Made by a program: the position numbers and the translations under genes. The notes under the pieces are model-generated. The model was not told the DNA's origin and did not search any database. It worked only from the letters and a program-made list of their open reading frames with translations. Of a DNA stretch of 64,000 nucleotides, positions 25,203-33,964 are shown piece after piece (position 1 is the first letter of the stretch; every line of letters starts with the position of its first letter). Source of the DNA: Erythrobacter sp. SDW2 (GTDB lineage: Bacteria; Pseudomonadota; Alphaproteobacteria; Sphingomonadales; Sphingomonadaceae); assembly GCF_021431965.1 (NCBI RefSeq), contig NZ_CP090370.1, positions 124,001-188,000 on the forward strand, in the 5' to 3' direction.

Positions 25203-27742
25203 CGCTATCCCTTGCTGCCGCGCGCGACGCACTCTCGCGGGGCCTGTTTGCCGACACGGCTCGGCCCGAAAAGCCGCAGGCGCATTTCGGGCTCGATATG
25301 CTCACGGACTGGCTGCCCTACCGGGTCTATGACGAGGGGGCGAAGCTCTATCGCAACGCCCGCTCCAAAGGCTTCGTGCTCGAAGTCACCCCGCTGATCG
25401 GGGCCGACGAACGGACCGGCGAGATCCTCGGTCAGTTCTTCTCCGAAGGCCTGCCGCAGGGCGCCTGCCTCCAGGTCCTGAACTTCGCATCTCCGCGGAT
25501 CGGCAGCGTGGTCGGCCCCTGGTTCGCTCCGCGCTACGAGCAGGGCGGGATCTACGAGGCCATCGCCAGGGCGCGCACCAGGCGCCTTTACGATCTCGTC
25601 TGGAGCTCGGGCTCGGCGCATGCGCCCTTCCATGCTCGCAACGTCCGGCTGATCGTCTCGCTCGGCGTGCCGGTGCCCGGCAGTGTGACCGATGCCGAAC
25701 TCTCCGAATGCCGCGAAGGGCTGATGGGCATGCTCCATTCGCTCGGCCTCTCCGCGCAAGAGCTGCGTCCGGGCGGATTGCTGGCGCTGATCGACGAGCT
25801 TACTTCGCCGACCACCGCGCACGAGACCGACATCCATGCGTGGAACCCGCACGATACGCTCGATGTCCAGGCCATCCGCCGCGACATCGAACTCGAGGTC
25901 GGCGACGATCGCCTGATCCTCAGGACCGAGCGCTTTCGGGAGACGGGCCGAGACGAGGAGGGCAATCCTGAAGTCGGCGAATGCTATCCCGACCATTTCG
26001 ACGTGCGGCATTATGCCGTGCGCTCTACCCCTGAGCGCTGGGCACCCTGGGAATGCGCGCGGCTCATCGGCGACATGTTTACCGACAAGCTGCGCTTCCC
26101 CTGTCCAACGGCGACCATGCTGTGCCTCGTCTACCCCGACCAGGAAGCCGCCTCGGCGCGCGCTGGCTTCAAGTTCATGCGCACGACCAGCCTCAGCCAG
26201 ACCAAGAGCGCGCGTTTCTTGCCCAAGCTCGCCGAACAGTCGGCCGAATGGCGCCACGTCCAGGCCGAACTCCAGGCCGGCAAGAAGCTCGTCAAGCTGT
26301 TCTACGGGCTCACTTGCATCTCGCCGCTCGGCCAGGGCGACGCGCACGAACGCATCATCAAGGCGATCTACAAGGCAGCTGGATGGGATCTGGCCGACGA
26401 GCGCTTCCTCCAGCTGCAGGGCCTCGTGGCTGCCTTTCCCCTGAGCCTTGCCGATGGCCTCGCCGACGACATGGCGCGGCTAAAGCGTCTCAAGACCATG
26501 CTCTCGACGACAGCGGCACATATTGCGCCGATGCAGGGAGAATATCTCGGCGGCGTGATCCCGCACCTGCTGCTCGTCGGCCGCCGCGGCCAGCCTTTCT
26601 GGTGGTCGCCGTTCGAGAACGGTGCCGGCAATCACAATATCGCGATCTGCGGCAAGTCGGGCTCGGGCAAATCGGTGCTGCTGCAGGAGCTTTGCGCCGC
26701 CCTGCGCGGCGCGGGCGCCAAGGTCGTCGTGATCGACGACGGGCGCAGCTTCGAGCATTCGGTCAAACTGCAGGGCGGACGCTTCGTCGAGTTCACGCTC
26801 GCCTCGGGCTTTTCCCTGAACCCCTTCTCGATGGTCGACGATGCCCGCGCGCACGAAGACGAGGATTACCGCCTCGACTGCTTTGCCATGATCAAGGCGA
26901 TTGTCGGCCAGATGGCCCGTCCCGGCACCGCGCCGAGCGACACCGAACGTGGGCTGATCGACCGGGCCGTGACTTTGACCTGGGAGGCCCTGGGAAGCGG
27001 CGCATCGGTCGACGATGTCGCGCATGCGCTCCATGGATCGGAAAGCGAGGCGGGCCGCGATCTTGCTACCGCGATCGCGCCTTTCTGCCGCGGCGGCAGC
27101 TACGGCGGGTTCTTTGCAGGCAAGGCGAGCTTCGCGCTCGACGATGATTTTACCGTCTTCGAGATGAGTGACCTCGCAAGCCGCGAAGAACTGCGCAGCG
27201 TCGTCCTTTCGGCGATCATGTTCATGACCAGCCAGGCGATGACGCGCTCATCGCGGGCGACCAAGAAGTTGCTGCTGATCGACGAGGCCTGGGCCATGCT
27301 CAAGGGCGGTTCGATGGGCGAGTTCGTCGAGACCTATGCCCGCACTGCGCGCAAATATGGCGGCGCGCTCGCCACCGCGACCCAGTCCCTCAATGACTAT
27401 TACAAGTCCGATGGCGCGCGCGCCGCGCTCGAGAACAGCGACTGGATGCTGGTGCTCCAGCAGAAGGCCGAGACGATCGCCGATTTCAGGGCGAACGCGC
27501 GGCTCGACATGGACGATCGCACCGAGACGCTGATCCGCAGCCTCAAGCGTTCGGGGACCGAGTACAGCGAGGTCTTCATCAAGGGTCCCGAGACCGAGGC
27601 CGTCGGCCGGCTCGTGCTCGATCCCTTCTCGGCGACAATCTACTCCTCCGATCCCGACACCTATGCCGCGATCCAGGACTGCGAGCGGCGTGGGCACAGC
27701 CTCGCTGATGCCATTCGCATCGTGGCGGGAGGCGGACAATGA
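25199..27742 (+). CDS. traC: TraC, VirB4-like secretion ATPase
   Basis: This 847-residue cytoplasmic ATPase has a Walker A (GKSGSGKSVLL, near residue 485) and a Walker B (KLLLIDEAWAMLKGG, near 693), with TraC_F features (TRSSRATKKLLLIDEAW, ENSDWMLVLQQKAE). It powers pilus assembly and secretion. It is the usual size for F TraC. The start overlaps traV. Confidence 0.95.
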   Translation: MTLSLAAARDALSRGLFADTARPEKPQAHFGLDMLTDWLPYRVYDEGAKLYRNARSKGFVLEVTPLIGADERTGEILGQFFSEGLPQGACLQVLNFASPRIGSVVGPWFAPRYEQGGIYEAIARARTRRLYDLVWSSGSAHAPFHARNVRLIVSLGVPVPGSVTDAELSECREGLMGMLHSLGLSAQELRPGGLLALIDELTSPTTAHETDIHAWNPHDTLDVQAIRRDIELEVGDDRLILRTERFRETGRDEEGNPEVGECYPDHFDVRHYAVRSTPERWAPWECARLIGDMFTDKLRFPCPTATMLCLVYPDQEAASARAGFKFMRTTSLSQTKSARFLPKLAEQSAEWRHVQAELQAGKKLVKLFYGLTCISPLGQGDAHERIIKAIYKAAGWDLADERFLQLQGLVAAFPLSLADGLADDMARLKRLKTMLSTTAAHIAPMQGEYLGGVIPHLLLVGRRGQPFWWSPFENGAGNHNIAICGKSGSGKSVLLQELCAALRGAGAKVVVIDDGRSFEHSVKLQGGRFVEFTLASGFSLNPFSMVDDARAHEDEDYRLDCFAMIKAIVGQMARPGTAPSDTERGLIDRAVTLTWEALGSGASVDDVAHALHGSESEAGRDLATAIAPFCRGGSYGGFFAGKASFALDDDFTVFEMSDLASREELRSVVLSAIMFMTSQAMTRSSRATKKLLLIDEAWAMLKGGSMGEFVETYARTARKYGGALATATQSLNDYYKSDGARAALENSDWMLVLQQKAETIADFRANARLDMDDRTETLIRSLKRSGTEYSEVFIKGPETEAVGRLVLDPFSATIYSSDPDTYAAIQDCERRGHSLADAIRIVAGGGQ

Positions 27743-28119
27743 TGGTCTCGCATCTCGCCGACCGGACCCCTCCGGCAAACTTCCGCAGCCTGCTGCCGTT
27801 CCTGCAAGGGAGCTGCTTCGTCCTCATCGAGACCGCGCGCTTTGCCGCGACTTCGCTGCTGATTGTGCTGGGATTGCCGCTCGCGCTGTTCCTGTTCGTT
27901 GCGGGCTGGGACCTCGGCGGCCTCTTCACCCAGCTCGCCAATCTGTCGGACCGCTACCTCGAAGCCGACGGCCTGCGCCGCAGCCTGTTCAGCCAGGACC
28001 TCAAGGGCTGCTTCCTGGTGCTGACCGGTGCGGTGACGCTGTTTCGCATGCCGCGCTTCCTGAAGCAGCTCGTGGCCGATCTCGACAACCATCCGGCCCG
28101 GGAGGCAAACCGTGACTGA
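27739..28119 (+). CDS. Unrecognised membrane protein of the tra operon
   Basis: This 126-residue protein has two membrane segments (about residues 34-56 and a weaker one near 93-105) and a charged tail. It overlaps traC and trbI, so it is part of the same translational chain. F has no obvious counterpart at this spot. I cannot name it; its place suggests an inner-membrane helper of the mating complex. Confidence 0.7.
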   Translation: MMVSHLADRTPPANFRSLLPFLQGSCFVLIETARFAATSLLIVLGLPLALFLFVAGWDLGGLFTQLANLSDRYLEADGLRRSLFSQDLKGCFLVLTGAVTLFRMPRFLKQLVADLDNHPAREANRD

Positions 28120-28498
28120 CACGCGCAGATTACAATCTCTTAATCGCCCGCTCTTGCTGAGAATTCTTGCGGTGCTCGCGCTCGTGGCCGCACTGCTCTG
28201 GGCAGCCTGGGTCAGCCGCGAACTGTCCGAGCCGAGCCAGCAGATCGTCACCGTCCGGCTTGCCGAGACCATCGCCGCATTCGTCGATGCCGAAGCGCGC
28301 GGGCAGCAGGATCCCGAAGCCAGTCAGGCGCGCGTGCTCGCCTTCCTCCAGGCGTCCGAGCGTGCCGTTGCAGAAATGGGAACCGATGGCCGCGTGGTGC
28401 TGGTCGGCGAAGCGGTGCTCGCTGGCGATGCCCCCGATGCCACCGATGAACTGCGCATGCGGATCGCCCGCCAGCTTGGGCAGGGAGGCGGTCAGTGA
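28112..28498 (+). CDS. trbI: TrbI-like F-type protein
   Basis: This 128-residue protein has one N-terminal membrane helix (LLLRILAVLALVAALLWAAWV), followed by a periplasmic segment (VRLAETIAAFVDAEA), the layout of F-type TrbI. In F, TrbI affects pilus outgrowth and retraction. It lies between the unknown membrane gene and the signal peptidase, overlapping both. Confidence 0.82.
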   Translation: MTDTRRLQSLNRPLLLRILAVLALVAALLWAAWVSRELSEPSQQIVTVRLAETIAAFVDAEARGQQDPEASQARVLAFLQASERAVAEMGTDGRVVLVGEAVLAGDAPDATDELRMRIARQLGQGGGQ

Positions 28499-29016
28499 CG
28501 CAGTTTGCCTCTCGCCTTGTTCGCACGATCAAGCGGCCGTTGGTCCTAACCGCGCTGGTGTTGTTGCCGCTCGGATGGGGCGCGGTCGACGCCTTCGCGA
28601 AAGACCATGCCTTCCTCATCAACGCCAGCCCGAGCCTGCCCAACTGGGCCTTCTGGCTCGACAAGCACGCGCGGATCGAGCGCGGCAGCCTAATCTTCTT
28701 CGAGCCGCCGGCAAGCAGGCTCGTCGAAGTGCATTTCGGAAAAGGCGCGCAGCTCTTCGGCAAGCGGGTGCTGGGCGTGCCGGGCGATGTCGTGAGCCAC
28801 CGTGGCCACGAGGTCTTCATCAACGGTCGCAAGATCGCCGCGCGGCTCGATGAGACCCGTCTCGGCGTTGCGCTTCACAAAGGCCCCGAAGGACCGATCC
28901 CCGACGGCTGCTTCTACACCGGGACCAGCCATCCCCGCGGCCTCGACAGCCGCTACGCCGAGATCGGCTTCGTCTGCCGCGGCCAGATCCTCGGCAGCGG
29001 GAGGGCGATCCTGTGA
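28495..29016 (+). CDS. Signal peptidase I-like (S26) conjugation peptidase
   Basis: This 173-residue S26 peptidase has the catalytic Ser in INASPSLPNWAFW and the general-base Lys in FGKRVLGVPGDVV. An N-terminal membrane helix anchors it. It resembles TraF of RP4-type systems and probably processes the TraA pilin precursor; this is inferred. It lies between trbI and traW in the same overlapping run. Confidence 0.85.
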   Translation: MTQFASRLVRTIKRPLVLTALVLLPLGWGAVDAFAKDHAFLINASPSLPNWAFWLDKHARIERGSLIFFEPPASRLVEVHFGKGAQLFGKRVLGVPGDVVSHRGHEVFINGRKIAARLDETRLGVALHKGPEGPIPDGCFYTGTSHPRGLDSRYAEIGFVCRGQILGSGRAIL

Positions 29017-29651
29017 GCAAGCTCATCCTCCCTGCGGCGCTGCTTGCAGTTCTGCTCTGCCCTGCCGAGGTGCAGGCGCGCGACTATGGCCAGCGCGGCA
29101 CGGTGTTTCCCGTGATCGAGCGCGACCTCCTCGAACAGATCCATTCGCGCCTGACGCAGATGGAACGTTCGGGCGAGACCGCGCGGCTCAATGAAGACCT
29201 GAAGCGCCGCACGATCGCGCGGGTGAACCGGCCCGACCCTGTCGCCGGGATCGTCCGGGCGAGCGAAGCCCGGCGCTGGCACTTCGATCCGACGATCACG
29301 CTCGCTGCCGATATCCGCGGGGCAAAAGGCGAGCTGATCCATGCCGCTGGCACGAGGGTCAATCCGCTCGACAGCGTCGGCCTTCGCGCGGACCTTCTGT
29401 TCCTCGACGGCGACGATCCAGACCAGCTCGCCTGGGCGCTCAAGCAGGGTGCCAATGCCAAGCTGATCCTGGTGAAGGGCGCGCCGCTCGAGCTGATGAA
29501 GGTCCGCCAACGCCGCTTCTATTTCGACCAGGGCGGCAAGCTCACGGAGAGGTTCGGGATCAGGTCGGTGCCTGCACGCGTGCGCCAGCAGGGCCGCCTG
29601 CTCGAGATCAGCGAAATCGCGCTGCCCCCAAAACGGAGGACAGCCCAATGA
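29013..29651 (+). CDS. traW: TraW pilus assembly protein
   Basis: This 212-residue exported protein has a signal sequence (LILPAALLAVLLCPAEVQA) and the TraW core, with YGQRGTVFPVIERDLLEQIHSRL and the ending FYFDQGGKLTERFGIRSVPARVRQQGRLLEI. It acts in the periplasm with TraU and TrbC in pilus assembly. It overlaps the peptidase and traU genes. Confidence 0.92.
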   Translation: MSKLILPAALLAVLLCPAEVQARDYGQRGTVFPVIERDLLEQIHSRLTQMERSGETARLNEDLKRRTIARVNRPDPVAGIVRASEARRWHFDPTITLAADIRGAKGELIHAAGTRVNPLDSVGLRADLLFLDGDDPDQLAWALKQGANAKLILVKGAPLELMKVRQRRFYFDQGGKLTERFGIRSVPARVRQQGRLLEISEIALPPKRRTAQ

Positions 29652-30661
29652 GCCGTCTAAGAAAGCTGGCGCTCATTCTGGCCGCTATTGTTGGTCTCGC
29701 CACCGCAACGCCCGCCATGGCCGATGCCGGTCCCGGTCGCTGCACCGGTAGCTTCGTCAACCCGATCACCGACATCTGCTGGTCTTGCCTGTTCCCGATC
29801 TCGATCGGCGGGCTGGACATCTGGCCGTCGAGCCGGCCCGATCCGGATAACCCCGATCTGCCGGTGTGCCTGTGCGGTCTGAGGCCCGGGATCGCGATGG
29901 GCTTCTGGGAGCCGGTGCGGCTTGCCGATGTCAGCATGAAGCCGTGGTGCTTCGTGAACCTCGGCGGCATGAAACTCGATCCGGGCTTGGATATCGGCTT
30001 CCGCTCGATCTCGGGTCCATCGGCAGTGGGCGGCGCGAGCCAGTATTATTCGAGCTGGCACGTCCACTGGTATGCCTATCCGCTGATCTACTGGATGGAG
30101 ATCGTCGCCGATTTCCTGTGCCTGGAATCGGGCTCGATCGATATACTCTACATCTCCGAGATCGATCCGCTGTGGCAGGATTCCGAGCTCACCGCGATCA
30201 TCAACCCCGAAGCCGTGCTCTTCGCCAACCCGCTGGCGCTCGCTGCCTGTGCAGCCGACTGCGTCGCCTCGACCGCGAGGCTGCCTATTGACGAGATGTT
30301 CTGGTGCGCGGGCTGCCAGGGTTCGATGTATCCGATGAACGGCAATGTCTCGGCCTCCATCGGGCACGTCCAAGCCTCGCGGCTCGTGCTCTCGCGCTTT
30401 GCCTACAAGCTCCACCGCGAACTCGTCTCGTGGGGAACGATGGGGTCCAAGGGCCTGTGCGGCAAATACCTGATGCCGGTGATGCGCAAGCAGCAATACC
30501 GCTTCCAGGCCACCAACCCCAGCCCGGCGACCTCGGGCCGTTACGCCTGCCCACCCATCGGCGCCTCCACCACCTTTCAATCGGCCGGACAGGTCATCCC
30601 CGCCATCGGCGAAGACATGGGATACCTCGTCTGGCGCAAGCGGAACTGCTGCGCGCTATGA
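29648..30661 (+). CDS. traU: TraU DNA transfer and pilus protein
   Basis: This 337-residue periplasmic protein has a signal peptide and many cysteines spread along its length, typical of TraU. It contains CTGSFVNPITDICWSCLFPI near the N-terminus and CCAL at the end. It acts in DNA transfer more than in pilus building in F. Its many disulfides would depend on the DsbC-like protein upstream. It overlaps traW and trbC. Confidence 0.94.
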   Translation: MSRLRKLALILAAIVGLATATPAMADAGPGRCTGSFVNPITDICWSCLFPISIGGLDIWPSSRPDPDNPDLPVCLCGLRPGIAMGFWEPVRLADVSMKPWCFVNLGGMKLDPGLDIGFRSISGPSAVGGASQYYSSWHVHWYAYPLIYWMEIVADFLCLESGSIDILYISEIDPLWQDSELTAIINPEAVLFANPLALAACAADCVASTARLPIDEMFWCAGCQGSMYPMNGNVSASIGHVQASRLVLSRFAYKLHRELVSWGTMGSKGLCGKYLMPVMRKQQYRFQATNPSPATSGRYACPPIGASTTFQSAGQVIPAIGEDMGYLVWRKRNCCAL

Positions 30662-31410
30662 ACAAGCACCTCCTCGTTTTGCCCGTCGGCCTTGCCGTCA
30701 CCCTCGGTGGCCTCGCTCTCGCCCAGAGCGCGCCCGACGGCATCGACCTCGAAGCGATCCGCGAGCGTGCGGCCGAACACGCCGAGGATGCGCAGGCGCT
30801 CAGCACCAATGTCCGCCAACGCGCCCAGGCGCTTACCGAAGACGCAGAGGCTATCCAGGCGCAAGCGCAGGCCAATCGCACCGCCTATGCGGACAGCATC
30901 GAGGCAATCGAGACCGACGCCGTCCTCGACTTCGACGCGATGATCGCGGGGCAAGCCGCCGCCGAGAAGGCATCGCTCGGGGGAGCCCCGCGCTTCATTG
31001 CCTTTGCCAGCCTGTCGATGCCGCCCGAGGCGCTGAAGGAACTGGTCCGCGACATGACCAGGGCCGGAGGCGTCACCGTGCTGCGCGGCTTCCCGCAAGG
31101 AAACAGCGAGGCGTTCAAGAAGCGCCTGGCTGCCATCTGGAGCAGCCGCGACGCGGCCGGTTCGCTCGGCATTGATCCAAGGCTGTTCCGCGCCTTCAAC
31201 ATCGAAGCCGCACCGAGCTTTGTCATGCTGAGCACCGAGTTCAGTCCCTGCGACGGGTTCGATTGCACCAGCGAAGTGCCGCCACACGACCGTATCGCCG
31301 GCAACATCAGCGTGGGCGAAGTCCTCGAGACCTTCGCCTCGGGCAAGGGTCCGGGCGCCGAGCTTGCCCGTCTCCATCTGCGCCAGCTCTCCAGGGAGGA
31401 ACGGCCATGA
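30658..31410 (+). CDS. trbC: TrbC-like F-type periplasmic protein
   Basis: This 250-residue protein has a signal peptide (LALAQSAPDG), a coiled-coil middle (residues about 30-80) and a TrbC-type thioredoxin-like fold (FIAFASLSMPPEALKELVRDM). No CxxC pair is seen in the fold, so it is probably structural rather than redox-active. The start at 30658 overlaps the traU stop; a longer upstream frame lies inside traU and is not used. Confidence 0.88.
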   Translation: MNKHLLVLPVGLAVTLGGLALAQSAPDGIDLEAIRERAAEHAEDAQALSTNVRQRAQALTEDAEAIQAQAQANRTAYADSIEAIETDAVLDFDAMIAGQAAAEKASLGGAPRFIAFASLSMPPEALKELVRDMTRAGGVTVLRGFPQGNSEAFKKRLAAIWSSRDAAGSLGIDPRLFRAFNIEAAPSFVMLSTEFSPCDGFDCTSEVPPHDRIAGNISVGEVLETFASGKGPGAELARLHLRQLSREERP

Positions 31411-33137
31411 CCGGCAGAACTCTCGCCAATCTCCTTGCCGCACTCATCGTCCTCACCGGCGCGTCGTCACTTCACGCTCAGACCCGCGATGAAGCCCGGG
31501 CGGATGGCAAGGACTTTGCCACCGAGCTGCTGGGCGAGGCGCGCGAGGCAGCAACGACCAATCCCGACGCGGCGCGCGTTCCCAATTTCGATCCGCAGGC
31601 GACGCGCGACCTGCAGGATCTTGCGCGCGATCCTGACCAGATCGAGGCCCGCGGACGCAGCGCCGCGACGACCAGCACGCCGATGCGGACCATCCGCGAC
31701 AGCATGGCCAATCGCGCAAGGTTCGAGCCGAATGAGATCGAGGAGGTGATTGCCCGCAGCCTCGCGATCAATGAGACGCCGCTCGACTACACCAGCGGCA
31801 TGGCAATTTCGGGCAGCCAGGGATCGTGCGTTTCGCTGCCGCCCGGTTCGGGGTCGGCAGGCACCTATACCGCAACCTGCAATATGGGCACACGGATCGA
31901 TCAGTCGGTGGGCCAGTGCACGGTGCCGCTCGTCGCCGCGGTCAGCCAGCGACCGCAGTATCATTACCTCTGCAACCGCTTCGGCGATTTCAACGGCTCG
32001 GGCGAGCCCGAATGCGCCGGCTTCGACGGCTATTCCTGTCGCGTGACAGGACGGCGCGACACCTGCCTGCAATGGAGTTCGTCGGGCGGACGGCCCTGGT
32101 GTTCCGAACCGGGAGATCCGGTCACCGAACTGACCTGCGACGATCAGGTGCCGGGGCAAACACCCTACATGATCACGACAGCGGCCACGGTCACGACCAC
32201 ACCTAACGAAAGCCAGTGCACAGATCTTGCGGACAATAGCGATTGTACGCTGGACGCAGAGATCTGCACCGATAGCGATCCGCAGACCCGGGTGGTCGAT
32301 GGCGTCACTGTCACACGCCCCTGCTGGGAATGGCAACGCAGCTACACCTGCATTGTGCGCGAAGCGGCGACCGACTGCTCCGACATCGAAAGCCAGGGAA
32401 CCTGCCGCTTTGTCCGTGAGGAATGCCTTACCGACGAAGACCCCTGCGAGACCTGGGAGCGCATCTACGAGTGCCCGCTTCCCGGTACCGACAGCTCCAC
32501 CCAGTATGTCTGCGACGGCGATGTCTATTGCATCGACGGCAGCTGCGAGACGATCGAGCGTACCGCGAACAACGAGTTCAAGGATGCTGTCACCGCGCTC
32601 CATGCGATGGACGAGGCCCGCGGCCAGTTTGATCCCGAGACGCTGACGCTGTTCCGCGGCACGCGTAACACCTGCTCCTCCAAGGTCTTTGGCGTGCTCA
32701 ACTGCTGCAAGGGCAAGGGCTTCCCGCTCATCCCCGGTATCAGCCTACTGGTCGCGCTCGGCTGCAACCGCGAAGAAGTGCTGCTCCACGAGCGCGATGC
32801 GCAGGGACTGTGCGCTTATGTGGGGACCTATTGTTCGGACAAGTTCCTCGGCGTCTGCCTGACCAAGAAGAAGGTCTACTGCTGCTTCGAGAGCAAGCTC
32901 TCGCGGATCCTGCAGGAACAGGGCCGACGCCAACTGCCCAAGCCGTGGGACAAGCCCAAGGAAGAGCAGTGCGAGGGTTTCACGCTCGACGAGTTCGCCC
33001 GGCTCGACCTCAGCCAGATGGATTTCAGCGAGGTCTATGCCGAATTCACCGAGGCTGCACGGCTCCCCGACGAGCTCGAGACCAGCATCCTCATCCAGCA
33101 GAAGATCGAAGACTATTACGCAAGGAGTGGCCAATGA
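31407..33137 (+). CDS. traN: TraN mating-pair stabilisation adhesin
   Basis: This 576-residue exported protein has a signal peptide (LIVLTGASSLHAQ) and a very Cys-rich body, including CTWERIYECPLP-like repeats and the CSSKVFGVLNCCKGKGFP segment typical of TraN. It sits in the outer membrane and stabilises contact with the recipient. The ATG at 31407 follows GGAGGAACGG and overlaps the trbC stop. The surface-exposed middle may decide host range. Confidence 0.93.
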   Translation: MTGRTLANLLAALIVLTGASSLHAQTRDEARADGKDFATELLGEAREAATTNPDAARVPNFDPQATRDLQDLARDPDQIEARGRSAATTSTPMRTIRDSMANRARFEPNEIEEVIARSLAINETPLDYTSGMAISGSQGSCVSLPPGSGSAGTYTATCNMGTRIDQSVGQCTVPLVAAVSQRPQYHYLCNRFGDFNGSGEPECAGFDGYSCRVTGRRDTCLQWSSSGGRPWCSEPGDPVTELTCDDQVPGQTPYMITTAATVTTTPNESQCTDLADNSDCTLDAEICTDSDPQTRVVDGVTVTRPCWEWQRSYTCIVREAATDCSDIESQGTCRFVREECLTDEDPCETWERIYECPLPGTDSSTQYVCDGDVYCIDGSCETIERTANNEFKDAVTALHAMDEARGQFDPETLTLFRGTRNTCSSKVFGVLNCCKGKGFPLIPGISLLVALGCNREEVLLHERDAQGLCAYVGTYCSDKFLGVCLTKKKVYCCFESKLSRILQEQGRRQLPKPWDKPKEEQCEGFTLDEFARLDLSQMDFSEVYAEFTEAARLPDELETSILIQQKIEDYYARSGQ

Positions 33138-33964
33138 CGCGCCGCCAATCACTGCCGATGCTGGGACTCCCAGTATTGGCCATGTGTCTCGCTGCACTGC
33201 TTCCCGTTCGGGCAGCTGCCCAGGAAGCGCGCCAGGCAGAGCCAGCTGCCTCGGCAGACAGCCTCTACTGCGAGCAGCGCAGGCTCGGCTACTGGTTCTA
33301 TTGCATAAAGCCGGTGCCGGCAGAGGAGCCGCAGATGGCGCAGCCACCGGCCCAGGTAACCGCCACGCAAGAACTTGACGCGGTCACGGGGGAACTGCGC
33401 GAGCTCAAGGCACGCGCGATCCTCTATCCGACGCCGGAAAACGTCACCGCCTATATCCGCTTCCAGCGTGCCCAGCTCGACCGGGCTTCGCTGTTCTCCG
33501 ATGTCTGGCAGCGCGCGATCTGGCAGGATCCCGATCTCGACTATACGCTCGAACGACCGGTCGGCGCGCTCGCCAAGAAGCAATGGCAGGACGCGCGCGC
33601 TGCCGACCGCGATGCGGTGATGGCCAGGCTCTCTGAGCGCTATGGCCTGTTCTACTTCTTCGCCCAGACCTGCGGCGCATGCGAAGTGATGAGCCCGATC
33701 GTGCGCTCGGTGGCGGACCGCTGGCATATCACGGTCCGGGCGATCTCGACCGATGGCGGACCGTCCCGGCACTTCCCCGACTACAAGGTCGAAAGCGGTC
33801 AGCGGCCGCGCATGGGGCTCGAACCCGGCATTACCCCGGCACTCGTGCTGTGGGACAGCGTGGCCAGGCGCCCGATCCCGATCGGATATGGCGTGCTCTC
33901 GGCCGACGAGCTGCAGGATCGCATCTACCTCCTCACCTCGAAGGAAGCCGGACATGATTACTAG
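33134..33964 (+). CDS. traF: TraF thioredoxin-like pilus assembly protein
   Basis: This 276-residue periplasmic protein has a signal peptide (ALLPVRAAAQEA) and a thioredoxin-like domain. It keeps a CxxC active site (FFAQTCGACEVM), whereas TraF of F itself has lost the pair. A conserved SDVWQRAIWQDPDLDYTLERPV segment confirms the family. It is likely to share disulfide work with the DsbC-like protein. It overlaps traN and traH. Confidence 0.92.
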   Translation: MTRRQSLPMLGLPVLAMCLAALLPVRAAAQEARQAEPAASADSLYCEQRRLGYWFYCIKPVPAEEPQMAQPPAQVTATQELDAVTGELRELKARAILYPTPENVTAYIRFQRAQLDRASLFSDVWQRAIWQDPDLDYTLERPVGALAKKQWQDARAADRDAVMARLSERYGLFYFFAQTCGACEVMSPIVRSVADRWHITVRAISTDGGPSRHFPDYKVESGQRPRMGLEPGITPALVLWDSVARRPIPIGYGVLSADELQDRIYLLTSKEAGHDY

